Assembly: GCA_928085145.1 (NCBI GenBank)
Contig: OV725077.1
Location: forward strand, 97,195,808-97,259,807
From: Nezara viridula
Lineage: Eukaryota > Arthropoda > Insecta > Hemiptera > Pentatomidae
Direction of reading: 5' to 3'
DNA length: 64,000 bases
Below are positions 52,140 to 64,000 of this stretch, in pieces. The notes under the pieces are model-generated. The model saw nothing but the letters and a program-made list of their open reading frames with translations. It searched no databases and was not told the DNA's origin. The first letter of the stretch is position 1, and the number at the start of each line of letters is the position of its first letter. The position numbers and the translations under genes were made by a program.

Positions 52140-53910
52140 ACTAGCAACGGTACTCACAAATTAATTTCTTAGAACTTGAATTTATCTCAGCAGTGATGAA
52201 TATTATTATAACTTTGCATAATAAGCAAAATAATAATGGCTTAACATAATAATAAAGTAATAATTAATTTACATAATAACAAAGTAATAATTACTTTACA
52301 TAATTTTTAAAAACGTCAAGAAGTTTTCAAATCAATAATTCAAAATAACTTGATATATTATAGAACGAATAGACATGTTAAATATGATCACAATTGGTTC
52401 ATATATGGAATTTCAAAGGCCAAAAAGTGTTAGAAATTGTTTTTATTGTATTCTTGATTTATTTAAGACTTTCAATCCGTTTTGCATTTCAGATGAAAAG
52501 AAATTCAAATAGGAAAAATGCATAATTATACATGTAAATTATAAAATGAATTGGATGAGCAGTTCAAAGTCCAACAACAAAGACTACAAGAATCGAACAA
52601 AAAAATTATTATTGTTGAAATAATAATGTTCAAATGTTATGAAACTTTAGAAACTTTTTATTCTCGCGTGGATGATCCTTGTAAGATATCAGGACATTAT
52701 ATTTCGGTGATCGCAATACTCTCATGATCTAAAATTCTTACTTTTAATATCGGAAAATTATTCAGAGACTGTTCAACCGTCAAGACATTAACGTTTATGG
52801 TTATTTGTTGTTAGGTTGGGATCCATAGTTAATCAAACTTCCTTAGGATCCTTCAAAGGAAACCTAACCACAAAAACAACTTAAAATAATCTCGTATTGG
52901 TCCAATAAAAACTAGGCGGGAGAAGCTAAGTGCTGACACTCATTAATTATGTTCCATTTATCTTGAAAGCCTACGTGATGTTCTAGAAAATTGATAAGAA
53001 TTTCACAGTAGTGGAGTACGATAATAAAATCCTGTGAGATTAGAGCAAACGTGCTTTAGCAATTGCAGGGAAAATTACTTCAATTTACTTTTACTTGCTT
53101 AGAAGAATATTACAGAAATAACTTTGGAGCACTTAGCTAGAACCTTCACTATAAGAAATCTAAAAGTATAATGTTTAACTAAATATATATATACGTTATG
53201 TAATTGACTTAATATGAATATTAAAATATATATTCTTTAACTGTCATTATACAATAACGGTTATAGAAAATTCATCGTAGTCGTTAACCCGTTTAACATT
53301 TAAACCATTTTAGGTAAGGTTTATAGGCTTTTAAATCAGCATAAGTATTAACAAAATCGAAATGCAATAGTATATTTAATGAAACTTAATTATTTATTTT
53401 TAGTTAAATTAGAATAAATATTTCCTAAAAAATAATATTATTATATTTTAGTAAAATAATATCTTTAAAAATTTTAAATAATAATTAAATCTTTTTTCGA
53501 ATCTCTTTTAAAAGCAAAAACATAAAATATAATAGATTATCTATTCAAATAAAAAATTATTAATATTGGAAAAATCTTATTTTTATGTATTGAAAGTAAA
53601 GACTTGACCCGGTACTTAATTTTTAGTATTTTTTTTAATACATCATCTTGGAAAAGAGTAAGTTTTTAGATTTCTTGTATTTCAAATATTTATGTTAATT
53701 CTTTAGTTGTTGTTTCTTTAAATTAATAAAAAAACGTAGTTATATGCCAAATTCGTTACACAATTATACAGATATCTGTGGTCTACTTATTGGACAAAAG
53801 TTACTTAAATTTACCTACAAGGTATGAATTGAATTTAAATCAATTCTAGAAAATATTTTTTAAATGTTGATAGTATTGCTAATAAATGTTAATTTTTAAA
53901 ATTAAAAATA
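52140..53910. other. Receptor intron, AT-rich
   Basis: No exon or named element seen. Contains a tandem-like AACATAATAATAAAGTAATA stretch (52240-52300). A block GGTGATCGCAATACTCTCAT at 52695 resembles the end of the 0.8 kb repeat family. Confidence 0.45.
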
Positions 53911-54648
53911 GCTGATATCCCAACCCATCCCAACACTGTCATCAATACGTATGCTGATGAAACATGTATCCTGTCAGTTAATAATGATCCAACAATTGCA
54001 TCCCAAACTCTTCAATCACACATCACAAACCTTGAAAAATGGTGTCAAAACGGGAGGATTAAAATAAATTTCAATAAATCCCATCAAATCACCTTCACCC
54101 TTCGTCGTAAACCAATGACTTGCTGTCCCATAGTACCCTTTAATAACCACCTATTTATCCCTGTAGAACAAATCCGATACCCAGGACTCCAGCTGGACAA
54201 ACGTCTCACCTGGAATCCTAAAACAAGACTGAAACGACAAGAAACTGCTCGACGTTTCCGCTTACTCCAACACTTACTACCAATACTTACAAGCGCTCTA
54301 AACTTCCAATTAATTACAAACGACTCATATACATGACTATAATAAGATTTATTTGGACTTATGGAGTTGAGCTATGGAGCTCCACACTAAACCATCAAAT
54401 TCCTCTCGTATCCAATCTTTACAATCCAAAATCTTTCGTAAAATCCTCAATGCTTCTTACTTTATCACTAATAAAATAATCCATGAAGAACTCAATGTTC
54501 TATATGTTTCCGATTTGGCCAAATCCAGATACCTATCCTTCCATCATAAACTTCATAACCGAATCCTCTTGTTTCTAACCTTACTTCCTCTTCGATTCCT
54601 AATAACCCTCCGAGGCATCTGAAAGGAAGATGGCCTCGTGATCTCCTC
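53911..54648 (+). pseudogene. Jockey-like LINE ORF2 C-terminal part
   Basis: Starts ADIPTHPNTVINTYADETCI, in which Y-A-D-E replaces the catalytic F-A-D-D pair, so the second Asp is lost. Continues HITNLEKWCQNGRIKINFNK, then QIRYPGLQLDKRLTWNPKTR, LKRQETARRFRLLQHLLP, a frameshift near 54290, RIQSLQSKIFRKILNASYFI and ends PRGI*KEDGLVIS-like decayed sequence corresponding to RRLKRQWPRDLL. Several breaks. Confidence 0.8.
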
Positions 54649-54780
54649 ATGTAGAAAAATTATTAGAGTGCTACCAACGGCTAGTTTCTCAACATATTCC
54701 TCTGTACCCATTTACTTGATGTATTCATACTAATACAGTTGTAAATATCATAATAAAAGTTTAAAAAAAAAAATAAAAAA
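53911..54780 (+). mobile_element. Jockey-like LINE, 5'-truncated and degenerate
   Basis: An insertion of about 870 bp from the FADD region of the RT to a poly-A tail (54752-54780), with A[AT]TAAAAATA at both edges as a probable target duplication. The 3' UTR is short. It is an older relative of the 27389-30074 element. Confidence 0.8.
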
Positions 54781-56955
54781 ATAAAAATACTTATTGCCAA
54801 ACTTTCAATGTTTAAATATTAAACATTTACAATTCGACGAAACACATGCTGACCAGTTTATATCGACTAGTATTTAACAGATGGATGATGATCAGGAGCC
54901 CACATGTCAAAATGAAACGAAAGACTTAGAACAAGCGACTGAAAATACTATACTCACTTTTTTACAAACCAAAATTTAAAATTATATAAAAACTAAACAC
55001 ATAGATTTACTTACCTATTCAAACCCATACGGACATACGCCTCACAAATTTATAGTTCTCCAAAAAAAAAACAACGCTCTTGAAAACTACTATCATTTCA
55101 ATTCCAAATTCTAAGACTAATAACAGTAGCTTCCTGGTACGTAAACAACAAAACTTTACATACCGACTTACGACAACCAACTATCGACCAACACATACGT
55201 ACTCTCTACTCCCGATTGCATCTCAAACTATACGGACATCACAACGGATTTATAACATAACAGCTGAACTGTCCATCAAGAGACGACTGAAAAGGAGCTG
55301 AATGAAAGATCTCCTGTCCTTAGTTAAGGAATAAAACCGACGCCAGGAAAAAATGCTGCTTGTTACGATTCTTCTTCATGTCTAAAATGCCAATTTCCTT
55401 AACAACAATAGCATAACTGGTTATTGTCAAACTTATCACAGGTGTGAATAAAGATATGAAGAGAAAAAAATTAAACAAAACATCACATGAAAAAATCAGG
55501 TTTTTGTTTTTTAATTAGATCTAACCAAAAAACCTTAAAATAGTCTGATTTATTTATTTTTTAATTTTATCAATAAATAAAAATTATCAAAATTTCACCT
55601 GCAAATCAAAAAAATAATGGCTATATTCTAGCTAACAAAGTATAATATAAAGAAAATATTTTTTTATTATAGGACTTTCTTAGGACTTGTTAGGAGGTAT
55701 GTAGTAAAAAACCAGACCCCTAGTGATCAGGGAAGAGAAGGGCTCTTGAAAGATCCCTTTTTTGGAGTTTCCATTATACCAGTCTATTACAGTGTCCTAG
55801 CGATAAGACTGAAATACACCAAATTAAAGCGAACGAAATCGAAATGAGACCCAAAATTTATTCATTTCATTTTATCATAATCTCGTATATTTTCCGAAAT
55901 ATACACCCTCAGATGTATTAAATCCCCCTTTTAAAACAACATCTTTTTGCCTTATTTGACTATTTAACCCTTCGAACCCTCACCCTATGAAAGCAAAAAA
56001 TGAAGTCTTATTTATATCATCAAGTTTCAACAATATAAACTCGATTCTTCAATAGTTAAAACAATTTCAATTTTTTATGTGTTAATTTCAGAGTTTTGAA
56101 GAAAATGTTAATTTGTTTATATTTTTCCTTATTCCACTGCTCTAAATCGAAATATGAGCTACTACACTCATGTTTACATGAATTAATAGTATCATTTTTG
56201 CATAAAAGTGTTATACGAAAAGTTGAATGTATAAATATATTACATAACATAATTTCAATTAAATGTTTATTTGGAAGCACTTTCACCCTTGTAGAGTTAG
56301 TGACTCACTAAAGCTGATAATTTTTGTCCAACTATCTAAGTTCAAACAGAAAGTGATTTTTTTTAGGTTGGTATTCTGGTGTATGCCGATCACTTTTTTA
56401 TACTTTCACTTATGTGTTGATGTGGGGAAAAAAATCTATTCCTAGTTTTCAACAGAACTAGCCGTTTTAATGTCCTCTGACTCTAAATGACAAAGCCTCG
56501 AATAATCCCTGTGAATGTGAATTACTGAGCTCATACAATAGTAAAAACATTATAATTTATTTTTATTACAAAATAAAATGATATATTGACATTTAAAGAT
56601 ACTTGTTATAGATTTACAACTTACTTCTTATACACTTATAATGTTGCAAGAGCTACTCTGATAGATGATTCTGATTACTGAGTTGTAGATTTGGAATTGT
56701 TTGTATAGAATTTTGGAGAGCTAACATGAAATAAAATAGAGAATGGTTAATAGAGAATGAATGACTATGGGGGACATTCGTGAACACATCTTTGGAGAAT
56801 GTTGAGTCTGGTCCAGTTCCCGTAGTAAAGTAGAGCTTTAGTTAAAAGTAATGATATACCAAATATATGCTAACTGTAAATTTATTGGACAAATGTAAGA
56901 CTCTTAAGACATATAGTCTAGGTTGACAACGAAAGTTGAAATTAGACTTCATATG
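54781..56955. other. Receptor intron with LINE scraps
   Basis: A further LINE C-terminus lies at 55080-55335. The rest (55336-56955) is AT-rich without recognised features. Small frames at 56056-56445 are not called. Confidence 0.5.
55080..55335 (+). pseudogene. LINE ORF2 C-terminal scrap
   Basis: The reading QILRLITVASWYVNNKTLHT, then DLRQPTIDQHIRTLYSRLHL, KLYGHHNGFIT and finally RRLKRS* MKDLL matches the shape of Jockey-like C-termini (VLR.IVNAP.YV.NKTLH.DL.... and RRLKR.W..DLL). Stops and a frameshift are present. A similar tail (RRR*KKSWIRDLLA) is at 57418-57463. Confidence 0.65.
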
Positions 56956-57307
56956 TGGCTAAAGCACTCTTGCTCAATCTCCACTGGGTTTAGCCCCAGT
57001 GACACGGTTGAGAGAGAAGTGCAGGGATCTCCTGGAGTCATGCTTTTTCCACAGTTGGAGGGACAAGTCTGGTTTAGAGTTCTCACGCCAGATTGTAAAT
57101 ATTGTATATAGGTATGTTTGTGTTCTTTTTATTTATTTATTTTTAGGTTATTTTATTCTTATTTATTGTATATATATTATTTTTTTGTATAATTTATTTT
57201 ATTTATTGTACGTAGAGTGTGAATGTGATCTGTGAACACTATTATAAATGTCCTTGAGAAAGATTGAAATATTTTTCAATAAATAAGTCAAAAAAAAAAA
57301 AAAAAGA
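56956..57307 (+). mobile_element. Jockey-like LINE, 352-bp 5'-truncated copy
   Basis: Only the 3' UTR is present (TGGCTAAAGCACTCTTGCTC, then AGAGTGTGAATGTGATCTGT, AATAAA and poly-A). Target duplication TTCATATG at 56948-56955 and 57308-57315. It matches the 3' UTR at 42025-42325 and the minus-strand one at 27400-27780. The insertion lies near another LINE scrap (57300-57470). Confidence 0.88.
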
Positions 57308-57315
57308 TTCATATG

Positions 57316-58026
57316 CAAATGTTAATGAACAAATATGAACCCATTACAAACGATTCCATGACAAATTATAATCTAGTCATAAATAACATGGCCACAACAT
57401 ACATGTCAAATAACGTTCGAAGGAGATAGAAAAAGAGCTGGATTAGAGACCTGCTTGCCTAAAAATTAATGTCGAATCACACTAAGTTATATCTTAAACG
57501 GTGAGATATCACACAAGTAAATATATAAATTTAAATTTAAAACAAAATATTTAAATAAATTAGTATATTTCTTGTATAATTGTTTTTTCTTTTTAATAAT
57601 AAACTTTAAATAAAGAAATTAATGTAGCGAGAATCAGACATTTTAAACAAAAGTTATACAATTTTTTTTTCCGAAACAAAAAACATTTTTTGTTATCTTA
57701 TTTTTTTCATTATTTTTTTTCATTATTATTTAATATTGCATTGAAAAACGAGCGACCTATTTTTATTAGTTTTATTTATTCAACTTTTTCAATTACTAGG
57801 ATCGTTCACACCAGAGTCGTTTACTACTGTAAATGTGTATTTTGTTATATATTTTAGTTAATCTTAGAAATTGCATGAGGTTCTCAATGATTTCAGAGTG
57901 TTCTGGTAGGCTGTTTTAATCGAATGCTTTGTATTTAATTCGAGTTTTGTAATATTCCTGAGGTTTTGAGCAGTAAATAGCACCTCTTAGGATATAATAC
58001 TTAGAGAATAATAAATAAATACTAAC
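57316..58026. other. Receptor intron
   Basis: It contains a short LINE C-terminal scrap (57418-57463, RRR.KKSWIRDLLA) and otherwise AT-rich sequence without features. Confidence 0.5.
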
Positions 58027-58191
58027 CCTGGGGAGGCTGCTTCTTGATTACTCTCCAAAGAGTTCGCGCCACCATCGAGTAAGTTGTGACGAGTACAATA
58101 AGAGGAACAACAAGAAGGAGCATGTCGAGGAGGATGGTGTATCCTTTTTCGTAGTCTATGGTTGGCCACCGCTCCCGACACTTTTTATGCC
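58027..58191 (-). CDS. CCKLR: CCK/sulfakinin-type receptor exon (second loop end and TM5)
   Basis: 165 nt, acceptor TTTTTCAG|GG and donor CCCAGG|GTTAGT. It begins in phase 1 (one base from the previous exon) and ends in phase 1, which fits the start of the exon at 51516. The peptide is HKKCREWRP-like: GHKKCRERWPTIDYEKGYTI, then LLDMLLLVVPLIVLVTTYSM and VARTLWRVIKKQPPQ. The Cys in HKKC is where the extracellular-loop-2 cysteine of class-A receptors lies (disulfide to TM3), and the Pro and Tyr in TM5 (VVPL, TTYSM) are the conserved pair. The first codon is an xGG completed by the upstream exon. Confidence 0.9.
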
Positions 58192-61100
58192 CTGAAAAAT
58201 AATATTGTAAATATTATATCAAGTAATTAGTATGACTAGAGACTGGATTCTTGTTCAATTCCACTTTTTTTTGCTGCCTCGAAATTGATTAAGAAAAATT
58301 TAATTTCATGAATTAAGACACCAATTTTCCTTGACAACAAAGTCACCAGTGACCATATGGTGACCAGATAGCGACTAGAGAGCGACTAGCGGTCCATTTA
58401 AAGTCCCTATTTAAGTTAATTATAACTATACCTACAACTATAATTGTAAGCTGATCAAAAATCTTGCCAGTGACCAGTGGGCAATCATACAGCGACCAGC
58501 AAACAAAACTTGGACGCTAAGATTCACGAGAACTGCACGGTAGATAAAAATAGTTCTAAATTAATATACGATTAAACTTTTTGTGTATGAGCAACCATTA
58601 TTATTATTGTTCATTTTTTACATTATAAATAAAATATATTTTGCATGTTGTAAAATTGAAAAGTTATTTTATAAGGTTATTGGCAGAATCTATTATAAAT
58701 ATCTATTATCTATATTAATATCAAGAGGACATAGTAGTAAGAGAAGAGGAGCAAATAAACCTAAAAATAAATTAAGATAAAACATATAATATCTAGCTGA
58801 AAACAATGCCCCAATATTAATTATGTGTCACGGAATTGTTTGAATTTCTCTTCAATATTTTCCTTCGCATTTACTGTAAGTTTTTTTGTTTCTATACTTT
58901 TCTTCCAGTTATCTATGACGGAAAGGAGTAAATTATATTAGGTATAAATTTATATAGATACGGGTAGCAATTTTTTCTTGCTAGTTATTGTTATAACGTC
59001 CTTGACTGAATTTTCCAGATAATTGCCAAAATCTCAAATAATCACAGGTGATTTTTGTATTCATCATTAGCATAGGGTTAAAAAAACATTGAGATTACAG
59101 TAAGACGTTAGCGGGAAGTACTTTCCGATGAAAAAAGGAAATTCCAGGATCCGTTAAGTGATAACTTATCCTATGAAAATACGAATTTTTCAATTTTTTT
59201 TTAGAAATAACTCATTTAAGACCTTATTTGACACATTTACAAAAAAAACTATTTTCACAACTAAAAATTACTTTCAGAATTCTGGAAAAATGCCTCAAAT
59301 ATATTTAATTATTTATAACAAGTTGCATGATTAATGTGGAAGGAACAGGCTTTTTACTTATATTTTATTGAATATCTTTGAAAGTGGTATTTTTATCCAT
59401 GCCTAAACTTTAGGAATATGTGAGTTAACTATGTCAGACTATGTCCATCACTGGTGTGGATACTCTAATTGAAATATAATTTTTTTCAAAGTCTCGAATT
59501 TTCGAAAATAATGAAATGTGTGGTAACTCCGACATAAATATGAAACTATATTTATGACATGATCATTTATGCATGAATAACTTAGCTGCAGTATGGAGAT
59601 TAAACTATACGAATTGGCACAACTATGAATCATTAACTTAGAGCTAGAGATATAACATATATCCCTTTGATTTTTTTTCTTTTTTATTCCATATTATGAA
59701 TTTTCTTAAATGTCTAATTATACATTTGAATTGATTTAATATAACCAGCAGCATTTGTTTCTCAGTTTATAAAAAAAAAGCAAATCTATACGTGTATTAT
59801 ATCCTACAGACCGTACAGACTAACAAAGACTTTTCCTTCTTTCATCCTGCTCATTTTTCATGTAAATTATTTGCTATCAAATTTAATTTTTTTTTTACTT
59901 CAAATTAATGGGGAAAGAGGGGAGGTGGCGAAACGATATTTTCGCCCTCTCAGCATTTTTATTGAGACGGCGACCGCGGCCCCCCCCCCTCTCCACCCGA
60001 TGTATGCGCTTATGGGGTCAAGATTATGGATTAATAAATTAAAAATATCGTTTCCGGTGAAGCATATTTACTTTAAGCGTTTTAAAATATTTGTAAAGAA
60101 CTTTGTCAGGAACAACCCATTTAATGATTAGTTTAGTTTTTTTACAAAAATTTTGTACATTATTAAATTAATTATTTGCACTTGGTAATTTAACCGTTGC
60201 GTCCTTAAAACATAATTTTATAATTATTACTAATTAGTAAATAATAACTATTCATTTACAATTAAAATTTCATATTTTTCCGAGGGTATTCCAAAATAAA
60301 ACCAAAGTTATTTGCAGGCTCCAGATTCAACCAAGACTTTAGGGGTCATCTCATTTCGAACTGAACCAAATAATTTTCGTTTAGTTGCTAAAGTAGCCCT
60401 TTTTTTTTTAATTACTTCATCTTCAAATGTTATACTTGACCCAAGGAATGAATTTCAACATTACCGCTTAGTTTAAAATAGTTCAGTTACACCTGTAGAA
60501 TATCTCGCGTATACCAGAAATGGTCGGGAAAGGGGTAAAAGGAAAAAAAAAAATTAAGTCATAGGTCCTCTTAGTTAAGAAAAGACGACAAACGGAAAAT
60601 AAAACGAGAATAACTATTAAATAAAGTTAAACACATACCGGAGCGTTAAAATATTAAAAGTTTGGTCTTCTGCTACAGACGCTTTCAAAGGAAAACAAGA
60701 TTACATCACATATCTGATGCGGTGTACGAGATATAAGCACTTGAAAAGGGAATCAGTGAATGGAAAAGATTGGCCAGGAGAGGTAAGCAAAGGTCTTTGA
60801 ATAGATGATGAAGTCTGACGTTTCTTCTACTCAGTGACAAAACCGGCTTCTTTTAAAGCAACGCATTTCCGAAACGATTCAGGATTTCCTACTAATATGA
60901 TTTTTGTGCTTTATACTCTGATAGCAGTTGGTTATCCAATATTTAATCTGTTAGTTAAGGAATATCATTATCTCACTTCTGCCGAAAAGTTGAGTGGGAT
61001 TTTGATAAGCTTTTTAATAGTTTTTGTGTAAATTGTGAATATAATGATGGAAAAATTACAATGGAAGCGTTAGTAAAAATAACATTATTTTGTTTTGTTT

Positions 61101-61350
61101 CATTAAAAAAAGTACACTTTGAACAAAATCGTTGTTCTGCTAAAAATTATGTAAAAAAAAAAATAAATAAATAAAAATGCCATATTACATTTTAAGCTAG
61201 AACTCAGCAATAAGAGGTCAAAACATTATTAACTGAGCTACATGAGAAATCATTGGTTAACTTCTTTGCAGATTTTTTTGTGAATGTTGTAAAAAGTAAG
61301 GAAAACAAACTACATTTTAATAATGGAGGGAAAGGGGTGACACCTATTCT
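58192..61350. other. Receptor intron or upstream sequence
   Basis: I searched both strands for exons carrying TM1-TM4 and found none, so they lie past the window or are missed. Short repeats of GTGACCAG / GCGACCAG occur at 58347-58510. The GC-rich patch at 59960-60020 (GGCGACCGCGGCCCCCCCCC) may be an element end. A + strand stretch at 60660-60810 looks faintly protein-like but is broken and unidentified. Confidence 0.5.
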
Positions 61351-61655
61351 CACTAGCGGATCCAGAATTTAATTTTTTTTTTGGGGGGGGCTTCAGCCCA
61401 AAGATTTTTTTTCATATACATATAACGATAATTAATTTGAAAGATAAAATAAATTAACTACCTCTATGAAATGGTGTTTAAGTGGTTCTTGAAGTCCTAT
61501 TAAATATAATTAAACGAACAAGAATACTTTAAGAGATAGTTTTTAATATTTTTTTCTGTAAAACATGGTTATATTTTACCATTTTGGGGGGGAGGGCGGA
61601 GGTGGGAGGGCTTCAGCCCGAACGCCCTCTCCTCCACCCCGTAGATCCGCTTGTG
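61351..61655. mobile_element. 305-bp MITE with CACTAGCGGATC ends
   Basis: Terminal inverted repeats CACTAGCGGATC (61351-61362) and GATCCGCTTGTG (61644-61655), each followed inward by G-rich / CTTCAGCCC blocks that are also inverted (GGGGCTTCAGCCC at both ends). Flanking 8-mers CCTATTCT and CCTATTGC agree at six of eight positions, consistent with an aged hAT-type target duplication. Non-coding. Confidence 0.7.
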
Positions 61656-63139
61656 CCTATTGCCTATGGTGATAATTAGAGACCATTCGGAAAACGTGCA
61701 GTAAAAAACTCAAAATGTGCTTAATCGTGCTGTAAAAATCTAAAATTCTGTAATTAACATATAAAAACGTGTAAAATCATCAATATTATTTAATTTATAA
61801 CATTAATACATCGAAATCTCATCAGATCTTCACTTAACCGAGAGTTGTTTAGAAAAAAAAAATTGAAATGTTACATTGAAAATGAAATTCTAGATTATAA
61901 TCAACTATTATAATAACGAGTATTATCAAATAATGCGGAACATTGAAGGTTTGAAGGAATAAATGAAGGCAGGAATTATAAGGTACTATAATGAAAAATA
62001 ATAATGAAAATTTTATTTTTAATAGGGCTGCAATTTTCAGTATACATTCAAAAATGCTTTTGTTAAAATTTAAAGAATTAAAAATTGAAATAGACTAATG
62101 TTTGAGATATTTAGTGTTGAATCTGTTGTTTAGTGTTGAATACATCACTAAAAAAACATTTTTGGGGATTTCGTTATCAAACTCTCCTTTGATAGGAATA
62201 TTTTTTTCTTACATGTTCCACAATGAGCGTCTATCAGTGATTTCCTAACACCTGGTTGATTTTTCAAAAGGTATATAAAACTTTCTCATTAAATTCTTTG
62301 TCCTCACATTTCAAATCAGGATATTTTTATATCCAGATTTTAATTTTTGACGAGATTTTACTTTCAGCATTATCAATTTTTTTTTTATTTTATAATGAAA
62401 TATCGATAAATCAATTTAAAGCCTGAAGAGATGCTGAAAGGTTGAACGGTAAGTGAGGATTAATGTCAAAACAATAACTATAAATGTCTTACTAAAGCAG
62501 TTAATTCTAGGAAAGCAGCTTTTGATTATCCAATACTTTAAGGAAGTTCTATTCCAAGAATAGATCTCACTTGTGTTTACTTCTTCATTGTGTAATTAAC
62601 AAGATTTTTGCTTCACACAGAATTATTTGCCTTCCTCATATTTTTCTATTTTGAATGATAAATTTAATTTGAAAAATATAGTAAAATAAATATTAACACA
62701 CGCACTTAAATTTTTGTATTTATAAATCGTCTAATTTAGCACAAAAGTGCAAAAATGTGCAATTTAATTCAACAAAAATTCAAAACGTGCAATTTAAGCA
62801 AAAAACGGCTAAAGTTGCAATTTCGTGCAATATAAAATTTAAATATGTTATTCTAAGGTCCTGAAACGGATAAATATTCGAGTCCGGAGTTTTTTTCACG
62901 TAAGCTAATAAAAAGTGCAATAACTTGGAAATCCGGTCTCTAATGATAGTTAACTTGGTTGCTATCAGCATCTATTCGGGATATCCTTTTAAGAATTTAA
63001 GAAGAACCAAAATAGACTTTTAATAACGTTAAAAGCTTTAAGATTTTCACGAAGAACAAAAATCATGTTTTCATTTATTTATTTAAAAATATAATAGTTC
63101 ACCACCAGGTATTGAGGCCAATTACAAGTGGTCATTTAC

Positions 63140-63140
<1 letters not shown>
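61656..63140. other. AT-rich sequence without recognised genes
   Basis: No exon or named element. Several TGCAATTT / GTGCAA motifs occur between 62740 and 62840. The minus-strand 63-codon frame at 62780-62971 overlaps them and is not called. Confidence 0.45.

Positions 63141-63141
<1 letters not shown>

Positions 63142-63189
<48 letters not shown>
63142..63189. repeat. (TA)n microsatellite
   Basis: About 24 uninterrupted TA units. Confidence 0.97.
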
Positions 63190-63191
<2 letters not shown>

Positions 63192-63259
63192 CGGAACTTA
63201 GTTTTATTTTGGAATACACTTGGTGTTAACGCCGCATACGCTCATATTTTTTTTTTTGC

Positions 63260-64000
63260 TTCCTCACTACCGAAGGTAGAGAAGCATTGTATTCGTGCGA
63301 GAGTTTGAAAAAAATGTTGTGCTCAGAATCGAAAATTTTCACTCGCGTTTTACGTTTCAGACATCAAGGATCAAATTTGGTTCGGTGTCTGTCTGTCTGT
63401 AGTCAAATCGATGTGACGGGCATATCACCTAGTATCGTTCATCCGATTTTCATGAAATTTTCAGGATTATGCGGATTGGTGCCTAGATGGTCCCATATCA
63501 ATTTCATTAAATTCTAACCAGCACTTCCGCTTACGCACGCGAAAACGCATTTTTGTAGATATGCCAATATTTCAGAAATGGCTCGTTCGATTTGGCTCAA
63601 AATTGGATAAAAGGTAGTTATTTGTGAAAAAATAATGTAGGATCAATTTTATCGAATTCTATCTGTTCCTTTCTCTTATATATGCGCAAACGTTTTTCTT
63701 GATACGTACTATATCTCTAAAACCGGAAGTTCGATATGGCTCTAATTTTGAGGAAATTTAGGGACTGGTAAACGTAAAATGAAATAGGTACCAATTTCAT
63801 CAAATTCTATTTAATAGCCCCCCAAAAAATATTTCCGCTTTCAGATCTGGAAATGTGTTATGTGATATGCCTATAGTGTGAAAACGGCGCATTCGATTTG
63901 ACCCAAACTTGGAGGAAATTTAGAGAACAGTATAGAAATTAGATATTATCAATTTCATTGAATTCCATTAATAATCAAATTAATATAAATAATTGTTAAC
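63260..64000 (+). repeat. Degenerate paragraph-like repeat, continues past the edge
   Basis: Four related paragraphs of ~120-160 bp, each with a 'TTCGAT.TGGCTC.AA.TT.G' or equivalent block (63585-63606, 63730-63751, 63893-63914, and a more distant one at 63440-63470) and a following ATCAATTTCAT..AATTCTAT block. A CTGTCTGTCTGT run is at 63387-63398. Long frames here (63287-63517) have no known protein features. The element type is not known to me, and the right end is outside the window. Confidence 0.5.

Noticed and set aside
60660..60830. Stretch on the + strand with a faint protein-like reading (ALEKGISEWKRLARRGKQRS)
   Set aside because: Broken by stops, no recognised family, no splice or start context. 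Noted only as possible transposon debris.
63287..63517. 76-codon frame as a protein
   Set aside because: It lies in the degenerate repeat at the right edge and includes the CTGTCTGTCTGT run; no protein features.
1..64000. CRISPR arrays, bacterial promoters or ribosome binding sites
   Set aside because: The window is eukaryotic nuclear DNA; the tandem array at 35600 has no spacer structure and the microsatellites are simple repeats.

Overview
The window is AT-rich eukaryotic DNA with long introns, and it looks like an arthropod, most likely an insect. The evidence is two animal genes with consensus GT/AG splice sites (a choline/ethanolaminephosphotransferase and a sulfakinin/cholecystokinin-like receptor) together with Jockey-like and I-like LINEs, a Penelope-like element, Tc1-like transposons, a tRNA-derived SINE and hAT-type MITEs. 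I cannot name the species.

About 1-22.4 kb, + strand: the 3' half of a CEPT1-type phosphotransferase gene that enters from the left edge. Exons can be placed to the base at 1576-1707, 4888-5019, 10194-10352, 15917-16042 and 17348-17530, plus two further 3' exons at 20969-21060 and 22341-22438. The first two are alternative versions of one exon (both 132 nt, phase 0, both ending in the same GG.GKNGS..A motif), so they are probably spliced mutually exclusively. The last three give three different C-termini through one phase-1 donor inside exon 17348-17530. The introns hold two Tc1-like transposons, a Penelope-like element split by one of them, and other repeats.

About 22.4-44.6 kb: an intergenic region built largely from mobile elements. 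It has a 5'-truncated Jockey-like LINE with a 754-codon open frame and a perfect 12-bp target duplication, an RNase H-bearing I-like LINE interrupted by another LINE, a diverged ~160-bp tandem array, a SINE and several MITE pieces. Four sites here, all on the + strand, resemble the hammerhead ribozyme core found in Penelope-like elements.

About 44.6-58.2 kb, - strand: the last three exons of a G protein-coupled receptor of the CCK/sulfakinin class (TM5, TM6, TM7), with splice phases that fit across the exons. Upstream exons (TM1-TM4) are not visible and probably lie beyond the right edge. The two genes are convergent. The receptor introns hold more LINE pieces, two SINEs, a hAT-type MITE and the unidentified 63-codon frame at 45393. 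The last 6 kb (58.2-64 kb) is non-coding, with a 305-bp MITE, a TA microsatellite and a degenerate paragraph-like repeat at the right edge.

No rRNA, true tRNA gene, CRISPR array or bacterial-type operon is present.
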